DNA from: JBDSSS01 sp963764195
Lineage (GTDB): Bacteria; Actinomycetota; Actinomycetes; Actinomycetales; Dermatophilaceae
NCBI GenBank assembly: GCA_963764195.1
Contig: CAVXRG010000010.1
Location: 186,001-250,000 of the forward strand
DNA: 64,000 nt
Reading direction: 5' to 3'
This document shows positions 41,412 through 50,133 of this stretch, piece after piece. Made by a program: the position numbers and the translations under genes. The notes beneath the pieces are model-generated. The model saw nothing but the letters and a program-made list of their open reading frames with translations. It did not search any database and had not been told where the DNA came from. The first letter of the stretch is position 1. Each line of letters starts with the position of its first letter.

Positions 41412-42335
41412 TCACGCGACGGCGGGGTCGAGGTGGCGGGTCAGCGCCGCAATGTCGGCGGGGCCGGTGCCGCAGCAGCCGCCGAGGTAGCGTGCGCCGG
41501 CCGCCGCCCAGGACGGCACGAGGCCCAGGTCCAGACCCTCGGGGCCGACCCAGCCCTTGGCGACGCCGTCCCAGACGCCGCCCCGGTTGGGGTAGGCGAT
41601 GCCCGGCAGGCCCGTGGCGACCCCGGCCGCGAGGAGGGCGCCTTCGACCTCGGACTGCGCGGAGCAGTTGACGCCGGCCGCCACGACCGAGCTCGACCCG
41701 GACAGCACGGCATACGCCTCGTCGAGGGACTGACCGGCATTCGTGCGGCCGTCACTCACCGAGTAGCAGAACCAGGCCGGCATTCCCAGGTCGTCGAGCA
41801 GGGCGACGAGGACCTCCGCCTCGTCGGCGTCCGGGACCGTCTCGACGGCGAGGACGTCGGGGCCGGCCGCCGCGAGCAGCTCGAGCCGGGGTCCGTGGAA
41901 GTCACGCAGGCGGGAGGCCGGGACGCCGTAGCGACCGCGGTACTCCGACCCGTCGGCGAGGAACGCGCCGTAGGGACCGACGGACGCGGCAACGAGCAGG
42001 CCCGGGTGGGTCGGCGCGAGCTCGTCGCGCACCTCGCGGGCGAGGGTGACGCTGCGGGTGACGAGCCGCTCCGCCTCGGCGCGGTCCCGGCCAGCCGCCA
42101 CGAAACCCTCCACGCTCGCCTGGTAGCTCGCGGTCGTCGCGACGGTCGCCCCGGCGAGGTAGTAGGCGCGGTGGGCCGCGGCGATCCGTTCCGGCTCCGC
42201 GTCGAGCAGGCGAGCGGTCCACAGGCCCCCGCCCAGACGGGCCCCGCCCTGCTCGAGCGCCGTCGAGAGGCCCCCGTCGAGCACGACAGGTCGCACGTCC
42301 GGCGCACCGGCATCGGTTCCGGTCACCGTGCTCAC
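41412..42335 (-). CDS. mmuM: Homocysteine S-methyltransferase
   Basis: A 307-residue zinc-dependent homocysteine methyltransferase that uses S-methylmethionine or a related donor. The barrel start VVLDGGLSTALEQGG (near residue 16), YYLAGATVATTASYQAS (about 59), the first zinc cysteine in VAAGVNCSAQSE (about 219) and the last pair in YLGGCCGTGPADIAAL (about 286) are clear. The length and single domain separate it from MetH, which is also in this window. The GTG start at 42335 overlaps the VOC gene stop (GTGA). Confidence 0.9.
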   Translation of the reverse strand: MSTVTGTDAGAPDVRPVVLDGGLSTALEQGGARLGGGLWTARLLDAEPERIAAAHRAYYLAGATVATTASYQASVEGFVAAGRDRAEAERLVTRSVTLAREVRDELAPTHPGLLVAASVGPYGAFLADGSEYRGRYGVPASRLRDFHGPRLELLAAAGPDVLAVETVPDADEAEVLVALLDDLGMPAWFCYSVSDGRTNAGQSLDEAYAVLSGSSSVVAAGVNCSAQSEVEGALLAAGVATGLPGIAYPNRGGVWDGVAKGWVGPEGLDLGLVPSWAAAGARYLGGCCGTGPADIAALTRHLDPAVA

Positions 42336-42736
42336 GACTCGGGCACCTCGAACCCGATCAGCCAGTGCAGCCCGAAACGGTCCACGACCTGACCATCCGT
42401 GGCGCCCCAGGGTCGCTCCTCGAGGTCCATCACGACGTGACCGCCCTCGGACAGGGCCGCGAACCACGCGCGCAGGATGGCGGGCGAGGCGGCGCCGAGC
42501 AGGGAGAGCATCAGGCCTTCGAGGCGCACCGGCGACTCGTCACCGGTGGCGTCGGCGCCCTGGAGCTCGACGGGTCCCTCGAGGTAGCCGTGGGCCACCG
42601 CCTCCGCGGGACCATCGGTGCGGTTGAACTCGGCCAGGGTGTGCAGGTGCACCGCCGAGCCGAAGATCTCGCCGTAGCGGGTCAGGGCCTCGCGGGCCGT
42701 ACCGGGGAAGAGGACGTAAGGAGTGGGGCTGGGCAT
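42332..42736 (-). CDS. VOC/PhnB-like glyoxalase-fold protein
   Basis: A 134-residue protein of the vicinal-oxygen-chelate fold, closest in pattern to PhnB/YjdN proteins: PYVLFPGTAREALTRYGEIF at the start, a middle VRLEGLMLSLLGA and a C-terminal GGHVVMDLEERPWGATDGQV, then DRFGLHWLIGFE. These proteins usually lack the full metal site of glyoxalase I, and function is unknown. It overlaps the mmuM start by 4 bp, so it is probably co-translated, but I see no mechanistic link. Confidence 0.85.
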   Translation of the reverse strand: MPSPTPYVLFPGTAREALTRYGEIFGSAVHLHTLAEFNRTDGPAEAVAHGYLEGPVELQGADATGDESPVRLEGLMLSLLGAASPAILRAWFAALSEGGHVVMDLEERPWGATDGQVVDRFGLHWLIGFEVPES

Positions 42737-42777
42737 CGCCCAAGTCTAGGGACCGACAGCTCGACCGTCGGGAGCGC

Positions 42778-43617
42778 TCAGTCGTCGATCTCGACGAGCC
42801 CCGAGGATGTCGGGTCGACGGCGAGCCGGGCGGCGTCGTCGGGCAGGGGCGGGGGAGTGCCCCCCCAGGCCGGGCAGATCGCCTTGTGGTCGCACCAGTC
42901 GCACAGCCGGCTCGGGCTCGGGCGCCAGTCACCCGTCTCGGCCGCCTGCTCGATGGCCCGCCAGAGCGCCTTGACCTTGCGCTCGACGCCGAGCAGGTCC
43001 TGCTCGTCGGGCACGTAGCGGACGATCTCGCCGTTGCCGAGGTAGACGAGCTGGAGCAGCCGGGGGATCTCGCCGCGCAGCCGCCACAGCACGAGGGCGT
43101 AGAACTTCATCTGGAACAGTGCCTTGCCCTCGAAGCGCTCCGAGGGGGACCGGCCCGTCTTGTAGTCGACGACCCGCATCGCGCCGTCGGGTGCGACGTC
43201 GAGCCGGTCGACGTAACCGCGCAGGACGAGGCCATCGACCTCGGTCTCGACGTAGAGCTCGCGGTCGGCGGGCTCGAGCCGGGTCGGGTCCTCGAGGCCG
43301 AACCACGTCTCGAGCAGGGCGCCCGCGCCGGAGAACCACTCGTCGGTGCGGCCCTCGTGCTCGGCCAGCAGCTCGAGCATCTCGGGCTCCTCGGCCGCGA
43401 TGCGCTCCCACTCCTGCGGCACGAGGCCGACAGCCGCCTCGAGGGTGCGCTCGGCAGTGGGCAGGTCGAAGAGCCGCTCGAGCACGGCATGAACGAGCGT
43501 GCCGCGGGCCATGGCGGGGGTCGGCGTCGAGCGGATCCTGTCGATGACCCGGAAGCGGTAGAGCAGCGGGCAGGTCATGAAGTCGGAGGCCCGGCTCGGG
43601 GACAGTGCGGAGACCAT
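42778..43617 (-). CDS. RecB-family PD-(D/E)XK nuclease with Fe-S cluster
   Basis: A 279-residue RecB-like exonuclease domain protein. GTLVHAVLERLFDLP (about residue 38) supplies the first helix, and VDRLDVAPDGAMRVVDYKTG (about 140) the catalytic D-x-K. Four cysteines, one in SDFMTCPLLYRF (about residue 16) and three in CDWCDHKAICP (about 244), match the AddB/RecB 4Fe-4S arrangement that pins the fold. It is a stand-alone gene, conserved in actinobacteria, with no helicase beside it. A DNA-repair role is inferred. ATG at 43617 is chosen over an upstream frame with no similarity. Confidence 0.88.
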   Translation of the reverse strand: MVSALSPSRASDFMTCPLLYRFRVIDRIRSTPTPAMARGTLVHAVLERLFDLPTAERTLEAAVGLVPQEWERIAAEEPEMLELLAEHEGRTDEWFSGAGALLETWFGLEDPTRLEPADRELYVETEVDGLVLRGYVDRLDVAPDGAMRVVDYKTGRSPSERFEGKALFQMKFYALVLWRLRGEIPRLLQLVYLGNGEIVRYVPDEQDLLGVERKVKALWRAIEQAAETGDWRPSPSRLCDWCDHKAICPAWGGTPPPLPDDAARLAVDPTSSGLVEIDD

Positions 43618-43710
43618 GGCCCGACAGTATGCCGCCGGGCCGACAGTGCCGTGCGGGCCGGGGGCACGGGGGGACAGCACGGGGACAGGCTCACGGCATA
43701 GGGTCGCGTC

Positions 43711-44946
43711 ATGAGCACCCCGACGCGCCCGGTGGCGAGCCCCGGCTGGCGCATCGGTCGGCTCGGCGGCACCCCCGTCTACCTCGCCCGGTCCTGGCCC
43801 CTCATCGTCGTGCTCCTCTTCGCCATCGTCGCCCCGTCACTGCTCGGCAACGGCCGCAGCACCGGCTACGCGATCTTCGTCGCGGCGGCGGCGGCCGTGA
43901 TGCTGCTCGTGTCGGTCCTCGTCCACGAGGCGTCGCACGCGCTCGCCGCGCGCCAGCGGGGGCATGTCGTCGACCGGATCGTGGCCGACGTCTGGGGTGG
44001 CCACACCGTCTACGACTCTCGCGGGGTCACGCCGCTCACGACCGCCTACGTCGCGGCCGTCGGGCCGGTCTCCAACCTCGTGCTCGCCCTGCTGGCCTGG
44101 CTCGTCCAGCCCCTCGTGCAGTCCGACCTCGCGAGCGGCCTCCTCGGCGCGATGACCTACGCCAACCTCTTCGTCGGCCTCTTCAACCTCCTGCCGGGCC
44201 TGCCGCTCGACGGCGGGCAGATCGTCAGCTCTCTCGTCTGGCGGGCGACCGGCCGGAAGGGGACCGGGCTCAGCGCCGCCGGGTGGCTCGGTCGCGCCGT
44301 CGCCGCCGGCAGCGTCGTGTGGTTCGTCGGGCTGCCGCTCGCTCGCGGCGAGCAGCCCAGCACCATCTCCTTCATCTGGGCGGGCATGATCGCCTTCTTC
44401 CTCTGGCGTGGCGCCTCGGCCGCGATCCGGTCCGGGCAGATTCACGACGCGACGGCCGGCCCCGCGGCGGCCGTCCTCGAGCCGGTCACGCTCGTGTCCG
44501 GGGCCGCGAGCCTCGCCGACCTCGACGAGCTGCTCTCCCGGCACGGCGTCCGGGCGCTCGCCGTCGAGCCGGGGGCGGCCTCCGGCGCGACCGGATCGAC
44601 GGCTCCGGGCGGGCCGGTGGCGACCGGTGGGTCGGGATGGGTGGCCGCCACCGATCCGACGGGCTGGCCGCTCGGTCTGCTCGACCCGTCGGCCGTGGCG
44701 AGCGTCCCGCCGTCCGCCCGTGCCGGCGCCCGGGTCGCGGGTGCGGTGTTGGCCCAGGCACCCGACTGGGTCGTCCCGCTGCCCCCGGACGCGGTGCTCA
44801 CCGACCTCGTCCAGGCGATGAGCGAGCGGGCCCTGTCGGTGGCGGTCGTCGTCGACGAGCAGGATCGACGCGTCCTCGGCCTGGCCACGGCCTCGCGGAT
44901 CAACGACGTCGTCGGCGCCGAGCTCGCCCGCCGCAAGGGCCGCTGA
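43711..44946 (+). CDS. M50 (site-2) intramembrane metalloprotease with CBS-like region
   Basis: A 411-residue multi-pass membrane zinc protease. The HExxH motif is in LVHEASHALAA (about residue 71) and the second metal site in NLLPGLPLDGGQIV (about 159). The short cytoplasmic tail from about 255 to 411 resembles a pair of degraded CBS modules: ASLADLDELLSRHGVRALAV, then AMSERALSVAVVVDEQDRRV. Family members cleave membrane-bound anti-sigma factors or regulators. It is conserved upstream of trmI and the proteasome ATPase in several actinobacteria, but its substrate is not known. Confidence 0.88.
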   Translation: MSTPTRPVASPGWRIGRLGGTPVYLARSWPLIVVLLFAIVAPSLLGNGRSTGYAIFVAAAAAVMLLVSVLVHEASHALAARQRGHVVDRIVADVWGGHTVYDSRGVTPLTTAYVAAVGPVSNLVLALLAWLVQPLVQSDLASGLLGAMTYANLFVGLFNLLPGLPLDGGQIVSSLVWRATGRKGTGLSAAGWLGRAVAAGSVVWFVGLPLARGEQPSTISFIWAGMIAFFLWRGASAAIRSGQIHDATAGPAAAVLEPVTLVSGAASLADLDELLSRHGVRALAVEPGAASGATGSTAPGGPVATGGSGWVAATDPTGWPLGLLDPSAVASVPPSARAGARVAGAVLAQAPDWVVPLPPDAVLTDLVQAMSERALSVAVVVDEQDRRVLGLATASRINDVVGAELARRKGR

Positions 44947-45020
44947 CCGAGGACTCGAACGACCCGAGGACTCGAACGACCCGAGGACTCGATTCACCTG
45001 AGGACGCGAAGCACCTGAAG
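44947..45020 (+). repeat. 17-bp tandem repeat after the M50 gene
   Basis: The unit CCGAGGACTCGAACGAC recurs about four and a half times from the M50 stop codon onward, with later copies decaying (CTGAGGACGCGAAGCAC, then CTGAAGGAGCCC). It fills the first third of the 231-bp gap before ssb. It does not encode anything in frame with the neighbours. Confidence 0.8.
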
Positions 45021-45177
45021 GAGCCCAGGCCCGGGGCACCCGGCCCGTCGTCCACATCCCCTCCGGCTCCGAGGCTGCGTCCACAGCCCCCGCGACCCGT
45101 CGTCGCGTCGGTCCGGCCCACGCGCCAGAGTCGTCGGCACGAGCCCGCGACCGACGGGCCCGGGAGGGAGGCACGAG

Positions 45178-45618
45178 ATGGGCACGGCGTCGACTAGGTC
45201 GAGGAGGTCCGCGACCGACCCCGGGCCGGGAAGCGAGGACACGCCCGAGGCCGACCCGTCGCGCAACGAGGTCGTCCTCGTCGGTCGGCTCGCGGCGGAG
45301 GCCGAGGAACGCGTGCTGCCGAGCGGCGACCACCTCGTCACGCTGCGGGTCGTCGTCGCCCGCAAGGGGGGCCATCGACGGCGGGCCGGGCCGGGCGGCG
45401 GTGGGCCGCGGCCGGTGGGGGTCGACACCATCGACGTCGTCTGCTGGACCGCACTGACCCGGCGTGCCGCCCTGCGGCTGCGTTCGGGCGAGATCGTGAC
45501 CATCGAGGGGGCGCTGAGGCGCCGGTTCTTCGGCGGGCCGGCGGGCCGGCAGAGCCGCTACGAGGTGGAGGCTGCAGCCCTGCGACGGGTGGGAGGGCGG
45601 GCCCGCCGCGGCACCTAG
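45178..45618 (+). CDS. ssb: Single-stranded DNA-binding protein, short form without acidic tail
   Basis: A 146-residue OB-fold SSB. The core NEVVLVGRLAAEAEERVLPS, LVTLRVVVARKGGHRR, IDVVCWTALTRRAALRLRSG and IVTIEGALRRRFF follows SsbA/SsbB order. The loop between strands is rich in Arg and Gly. It ends in GRARRGT and lacks the acidic DDxPF tail with which housekeeping SSBs bind repair proteins, so it is probably a secondary SSB. ATG at 45178 follows GAGGGAGG. It stops 11 bp before trmI. Confidence 0.82.
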   Translation: MGTASTRSRRSATDPGPGSEDTPEADPSRNEVVLVGRLAAEAEERVLPSGDHLVTLRVVVARKGGHRRRAGPGGGGPRPVGVDTIDVVCWTALTRRAALRLRSGEIVTIEGALRRRFFGGPAGRQSRYEVEAAALRRVGGRARRGT

Positions 45619-45629
45619 ACTCTGCTCCC

Positions 45630-46778
45630 ATGACCGATGCCGTGACCGAGCCCCGCCCCGACCGACCGGACGAGGACGGACCCACCCCGGGGTCGCCGGA
45701 GTCCGCGCCGGTGGTGCGCACCCGGCGGGGCAGCTTCCAGGTCGGTGAGCGGGTCCAGCTGTCCGATCCCAAGGGACGGCTGCACACGATCACCCTCGAG
45801 GAAGGGCGCGAGTTCCACACCCACCGGGGGTTCCTGCGCCACGACGACCTCATCGGCGCGCCCGACGGGTCGGTCGTCAGCAACACCGCGGAGGTCGAGT
45901 ACCTCGCCCTCCGCCCGCTGCTCAGCGACTACGTGATGTCGATGCCGCGCGGTGCCGCCGTCGTCTACCCCAAGGACTCCGGCCAGATCGTCCAGATGGC
46001 CGACATCTTCCCCGGAGCCACGGTCGTCGAGGCCGGTGTCGGCTCCGGAGCGCTGTCGATGTCCCTGCTGCGGGCCATCGGTCACGAGGGCCGGCTGCTG
46101 TCCTTCGAGCGGCGCGAGGACTTCGCCGAGATCGCCAAGGCCAACGGACGGGCCTTCTTCGGCGCCGACCACCCGGCCTGGACGGTCACGGTCGGTGACC
46201 TCGTCGAGAGCCTGGCCGGCGCGACCGAGCCGCAGACGGTCGACCGGGTCGTGCTCGACATGCTCGCTCCGTGGGAGTGCCTCGACGCGATCGGCGACGC
46301 GCTGACACCCGGCGGCGTCCTCATCTGCTACGTCGCCACGACGACCCAGCTGAGCCGGGTCGCCGAGGGCATCCGGCTGCACGGCGGCTTCACCGAGCCC
46401 TCCGCGTGGGAGTCGCTCGTCCGCGGCTGGCACCTCGAGGGGCTCGCCGTCCGCCCGGAGCACCGGATGCACGGGCACACCGGCTTCCTCATCACCACCC
46501 GGCGGCTCGCACCGGGCGTCGTCGCCCCCGAGCGCAAGCGGCGTCCCGCCAAGGGTGCGTACGGCGAGGTCGAGGGCGCCGCGAGCGGGGAGCCCACCGG
46601 CTCCGACACCGCCCAGTCGGGGGGCGCGGGCCCGGCCCCGACGATGCCCGGCTCGACGGCATCGACCTCGATCCCCGCCGCGGCGTGGACGCCCGAGGCT
46701 CTCGGTGAGCGGGTCAAGAGCGACAAGACGATCCGGCGTCTGCGGCGCTCGATGACTGGGACGTCCGACGCCAACTGA
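45630..46778 (+). CDS. trmI: tRNA (adenine-58-N1) methyltransferase
   Basis: A 382-residue AdoMet-dependent enzyme that methylates A58 in the T-loop of tRNAs. It has the N-terminal beta domain (SDPKGRLHTITLEEGREFHT) and the Rossmann domain with ATVVEAGVGSGALSMSLLRA (motif I, about residue 130), LLSFERREDFAEIA and VVLDMLAPWECLDAI (about 207). The C-terminal hundred residues, rich in Pro, Ser and Gly, extend beyond bacterial TrmI. It usually heads the proteasome cluster in actinobacteria, as here, directly before the ATPase. Confidence 0.93.
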   Translation: MTDAVTEPRPDRPDEDGPTPGSPESAPVVRTRRGSFQVGERVQLSDPKGRLHTITLEEGREFHTHRGFLRHDDLIGAPDGSVVSNTAEVEYLALRPLLSDYVMSMPRGAAVVYPKDSGQIVQMADIFPGATVVEAGVGSGALSMSLLRAIGHEGRLLSFERREDFAEIAKANGRAFFGADHPAWTVTVGDLVESLAGATEPQTVDRVVLDMLAPWECLDAIGDALTPGGVLICYVATTTQLSRVAEGIRLHGGFTEPSAWESLVRGWHLEGLAVRPEHRMHGHTGFLITTRRLAPGVVAPERKRRPAKGAYGEVEGAASGEPTGSDTAQSGGAGPAPTMPGSTASTSIPAAAWTPEALGERVKSDKTIRRLRRSMTGTSDAN

Positions 46779-46845
46779 CGGGCGCGGGTTAGGGTCGAAA
46801 CGTCACGTGTTTGCCACGGCACGACGCACGGACGAGGAGGCCGAC

Positions 46846-48624
46846 ATGTCCGAAGAGATCCGCGAACCCCACGGTTCCCGCGAGGAGTCCCGCAAGCCGG
46901 GCGACGCGGCCCGCGGCCACGACGGCGACCGCGAGCTCGACGCCCTGCGTGGCGAGGTCCGGTCGCTGCGAGAGGCGGCGCGCACCTCGCCGCAGCGCAC
47001 CCGCGACCTCGAGGGGCGCCTGACCCAGCTGCAGTCCTCCCTCGGCACGCTCTCGACGCAGAACGAGCGGCTCGTGCGCACGCTCCAGGAGGCCCGCGAG
47101 CAGATCGTCAACCTCAAGAAGGAGGTCGACCGGCTCGCCCAGCCGCCGAGCACCTACGGCCTCGTCCTCGACGACCCGCAGGACGGCACCGTCGACATCC
47201 TCACCGGTGGCCGCAAGATGCGGGTCGCCGTCAGCCCGTCCGTCGACCCCGCCCAACTGGGCCGGGGTCGCGAGGTCATGCTCAACGAGGCCCTCAACGT
47301 CGTGTCGGCCCATGGCTTCGAGCGGGTCGGGGAGGTCGTCACCGTCAAGGACCGGCTCGGCGAGGACCGGGTGGTCGTCGTCACCCATGGCGACGAGGAG
47401 CGGGTCTGCCGCATCGCGGAGTCCCTGTCCGGCCAGCGGATCCGGGTCGGTGACAGTCTCACCCTCGACTCGAGGTCGAACTTCGTCTACGAGCTCGTCC
47501 CCAAGCTCGAGGTCGAGGAGCTCGTGCTCGAGGAGGTGCCCGACGTCGCCTACGAGGACATCGGCGGTCTCAAGGGCCAGATCGAGGCGATCCGCGACGC
47601 CGTCGAGCTGCCCTTCCTCCACCCGGAGCTCTACCGGGAGCACGCGCTCAAACCACCGAAGGGGGTCCTGCTCTACGGCCCGCCCGGGTGCGGCAAGACG
47701 CTCATCGCCAAGGCGGTCGCGGCCTCGCTGGCCCGCCAGGTGGCTGCGCGCAGCGGCACCGAGACGCAGCGCAGCTACTTCCTCAACATCAAGGGCCCGG
47801 AGCTGCTGAACAAATACGTCGGCGAGACCGAGCGGCACATCCGGCTGATCTTCCAGCGGGCCCGCGAGAAGGCCTCGGACGGCACGCCCGTCGTCGTCTT
47901 CTTCGACGAGATGGACTCCCTCTTCCGCACCCGCGGCTCGGGAGTCTCCAGCGACGTGGAGACGACGATCGTGCCCCAGCTGCTCGCCGAGATCGATGGG
48001 GTGGAGCGGCTCGAGAACGTCATCGTCATCGGGGCCTCGAACCGCGAGGACATGATCGACCCCGCCATCCTGCGCCCGGGCCGTCTCGACGCGAAGATCA
48101 AGATCGAGCGCCCCGACGCCGAGAGCGCCCGCGACATCTTCACCAAGTACCTCACCGAGACGCTGCCGCTGCACGAGCACGATCTGGCCGAGCACGACGG
48201 TGACCGCGACGAGACCGTCGCCGACATGATCACCGCTGCCGTGGAGCGGATGTACGTCGAGTCGGAGGAGAACCGCTTCCTCGAGGTGACCTACCAGGGC
48301 GGCGACAAGGAGATCCTCTACTTCAAGGACTTCAACTCCGGCGCGATGATCCAGAACATCGTCGACCGGGCCAAGAAGCTGGCGATCAAGGACTTCCTCA
48401 CGACGGGCCAGAAGGGCATCCGCGTCGAGCACCTGCTGGCCAGCTGCGTCGACGAGTTCAAGGAGAACGAGGACCTGCCCAACACGACCAACCCCGACGA
48501 CTGGGCGCGGATCTCGGGCAAGAAGGGCGAGCGGATCGTCTACATCCGCACGCTCATCAAGGGCAAGGACGGCACCGAGCCGGGCCGCTCGATCGCAACC
48601 GCCAACACCGGCCAGTACCTCTGA
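46846..48624 (+). CDS. arc: Proteasome-associated AAA ATPase (Mpa/ARC)
   Basis: A 592-residue hexameric unfoldase that recognises Pup on tagged proteins and threads them into the 20S proteasome. A coiled coil (residues about 40-90), two OB domains (YGLVLDDPQDGTVDILTGGR), the AAA domain with Walker A YGPPGCGKTLIAKAV (about 285), Walker B VVFFDEMDSLF (about 360) and the C-terminal TGQYL (HbYX-type) that docks into the proteasome are all present. ATG at 46846 with GAGGAGG upstream is chosen over a GTG at 46807. The name Mpa is used in mycobacteria. Confidence 0.96.
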   Translation: MSEEIREPHGSREESRKPGDAARGHDGDRELDALRGEVRSLREAARTSPQRTRDLEGRLTQLQSSLGTLSTQNERLVRTLQEAREQIVNLKKEVDRLAQPPSTYGLVLDDPQDGTVDILTGGRKMRVAVSPSVDPAQLGRGREVMLNEALNVVSAHGFERVGEVVTVKDRLGEDRVVVVTHGDEERVCRIAESLSGQRIRVGDSLTLDSRSNFVYELVPKLEVEELVLEEVPDVAYEDIGGLKGQIEAIRDAVELPFLHPELYREHALKPPKGVLLYGPPGCGKTLIAKAVAASLARQVAARSGTETQRSYFLNIKGPELLNKYVGETERHIRLIFQRAREKASDGTPVVVFFDEMDSLFRTRGSGVSSDVETTIVPQLLAEIDGVERLENVIVIGASNREDMIDPAILRPGRLDAKIKIERPDAESARDIFTKYLTETLPLHEHDLAEHDGDRDETVADMITAAVERMYVESEENRFLEVTYQGGDKEILYFKDFNSGAMIQNIVDRAKKLAIKDFLTTGQKGIRVEHLLASCVDEFKENEDLPNTTNPDDWARISGKKGERIVYIRTLIKGKDGTEPGRSIATANTGQYL

Positions 48625-48726
48625 TCCCGCACCGCGCGGTGCGCCCGGGCCCGACAACGGCGTCCGGGCGCACCACGACGGGCGTATGCCGCTCAGCCGG
48701 CTCGGGTGCTCAGCCGGCTCCGGTGT

Positions 48727-49107
48727 TCAGGCCGCACGAACGCGGCGGCGAGCGGCATACCCGCTGAGGGCCCGCCAGCCGAGCAGGAAGACCGCGAGCA
48801 CGACCGAGGCGACGATGACGAAAGAGACCGCCGTGCCCTGACCGGTGGCCCGGCGCAGCACCATCCCGACGCCGACGGCGGCGAACCAGACGGTGACGCC
48901 TGGAGCCACGGCGACGGGCCACTGGCGGCGCAGCACCCGCACGACGACCCAGCCCAGGCCCACCCCGACGAGGAACGGCCAGGCCGTCAGGAGCGCCCCG
49001 ACGACGGGGTTCGACTCTTCGTGGCTCGCACGGCCGATCGCGGCGAAGACGAGGACGAGGGCGATGTCGAGCAGCAGGGCGACCGCCGGTCGGCGCAGCG
49101 CCGTCAC
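48727..49107 (-). CDS. DUF3054 membrane protein
   Basis: A 126-residue membrane protein with four predicted helices (LLLDIALVLVFAAIG, LLTAWPFLVGVGLGWVVV, GVTVWFAAVGVGMVL, FVIVASVVLAVFLLGW), matching DUF3054. Function unknown. It ends in an arginine-rich tail. The GTG start at 49107 overlaps the stop of the upstream ribose-phosphate pyrophosphokinase gene (GTGA). A copy of the GTATGCCGCT decamer sits inside it on the minus strand (48751-48760), and another just downstream of its stop. Confidence 0.85.
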   Translation of the reverse strand: MTALRRPAVALLLDIALVLVFAAIGRASHEESNPVVGALLTAWPFLVGVGLGWVVVRVLRRQWPVAVAPGVTVWFAAVGVGMVLRRATGQGTAVSFVIVASVVLAVFLLGWRALSGYAARRRVRAA

Positions 49108-50093
49108 GAGAGCGGGTCGAAGGGGAGCCGGGCCTGCGGCGGCGCGTGGGTGGGATCGACGCCCTCGAAGAGGGAGGACACGGAGCGTCCGTGGTGGATC
49201 CGGCTGATCGCCTCGGCGAACAGCTCGGCGACGGAACGCACCGTGAGCTCGGGCCAGTGGGTGGGCGGCGGCACGGTGTCGGTCGTGACGACCTCGGTGA
49301 TGAAGGGGTGCCCGCGCAGTCGCTCGACGGCCTTGCCGGCGAAGAGACCGTGGGTGCAGACGACGGCCGCCTCCGTCGCCCCGGCGTCCTTGAGCCGGTC
49401 CATCAGCTCGAGCATCGACCCGCCCGTCGCGATCTCGTCGTCGAGGACGATGGCCCGCTTGCCGGAGACGTCACCGACGATCGCGTCGATGACGACCCGG
49501 TCGTCGGAGAGCCGCTGCTTCGATCCGGCCGCGACGGGCAGGCCCAGCAGCCGGGCGAACTGGGTCGCGACCTTCGCGTTGCCGAGGTCGGGGCTGACGA
49601 CGATCGAGTCGGTGAGGTCGGTCGCGCGGAAGTGCTCGGCGAGCACCCCGATCGCCGTGAGGTGGTCGACGGGGGTCGAGAAGAAGCCGTGCACCTGGGG
49701 GGCGTGCAGCGCCATCGTCAACACCCGGTGGGCGCCGGCGGTCGAGATCATGTCGGCGACGAGGCGGCCGCCGAGCGAGATCCGCGAGGCGTCCTTCTTG
49801 TCGGACCGGGCGTAGGCGTAGTGCGGCATCACGGCGGTGATCTGGGCAGCGGACGCCCCGCGGGCCGCGTCGATCATCAGCAGCAGCTCCATCAGGTGCT
49901 CCTGCGTCGGCGGCACGAGCGGCTGGACGATGTAGACGTCGCGCTGGCGGCAGTTGGCCAGCAGCTGCGCCTGGAGGCAGTCGTTGCTGAAGCGCTTGAT
50001 GTCGACGGGGGAGCGGGTCACCCCGAGGTAGTCGCAGATCCGGTCAGCCAGACCCGGATGGGCCGAGCCGCTGAACACGACGAGGTCGTTCAT
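49104..50093 (-). CDS. prs: Ribose-phosphate pyrophosphokinase, divergent paralogue
   Basis: A 329-residue enzyme predicted to make PRPP from ribose 5-phosphate and ATP. The active-site segments ALHAPQVHGFFSTPVDH (about residue 128), SPDLGNAKVATQFARLLGL (about 167) and the PRPP loop in AIVLDDEIATGGSMLELMD (about 217) are present, although SPDLGNAK and VLDDEIATGG differ from the classic SPDxGGxxRA and VDDxIDTGGT, marking an actinobacterial paralogue group. ATG at 50093 follows GGAAGGG. It shares a 4-bp overlap with the DUF3054 gene. Confidence 0.85.
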   Translation of the reverse strand: MNDLVVFSGSAHPGLADRICDYLGVTRSPVDIKRFSNDCLQAQLLANCRQRDVYIVQPLVPPTQEHLMELLLMIDAARGASAAQITAVMPHYAYARSDKKDASRISLGGRLVADMISTAGAHRVLTMALHAPQVHGFFSTPVDHLTAIGVLAEHFRATDLTDSIVVSPDLGNAKVATQFARLLGLPVAAGSKQRLSDDRVVIDAIVGDVSGKRAIVLDDEIATGGSMLELMDRLKDAGATEAAVVCTHGLFAGKAVERLRGHPFITEVVTTDTVPPPTHWPELTVRSVAELFAEAISRIHHGRSVSSLFEGVDPTHAPPQARLPFDPLS

Positions 50094-50133
50094 GTCCGGG
50101 TGTCCCTTCCACGGTCCGCCTGCCACTCGCACC

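Noticed and set aside
46789..48657. 622-codon minus-strand frame opposite the proteasome ATPase
   Set aside because: It has no recognisable motif and lies entirely antisense to a clear gene.
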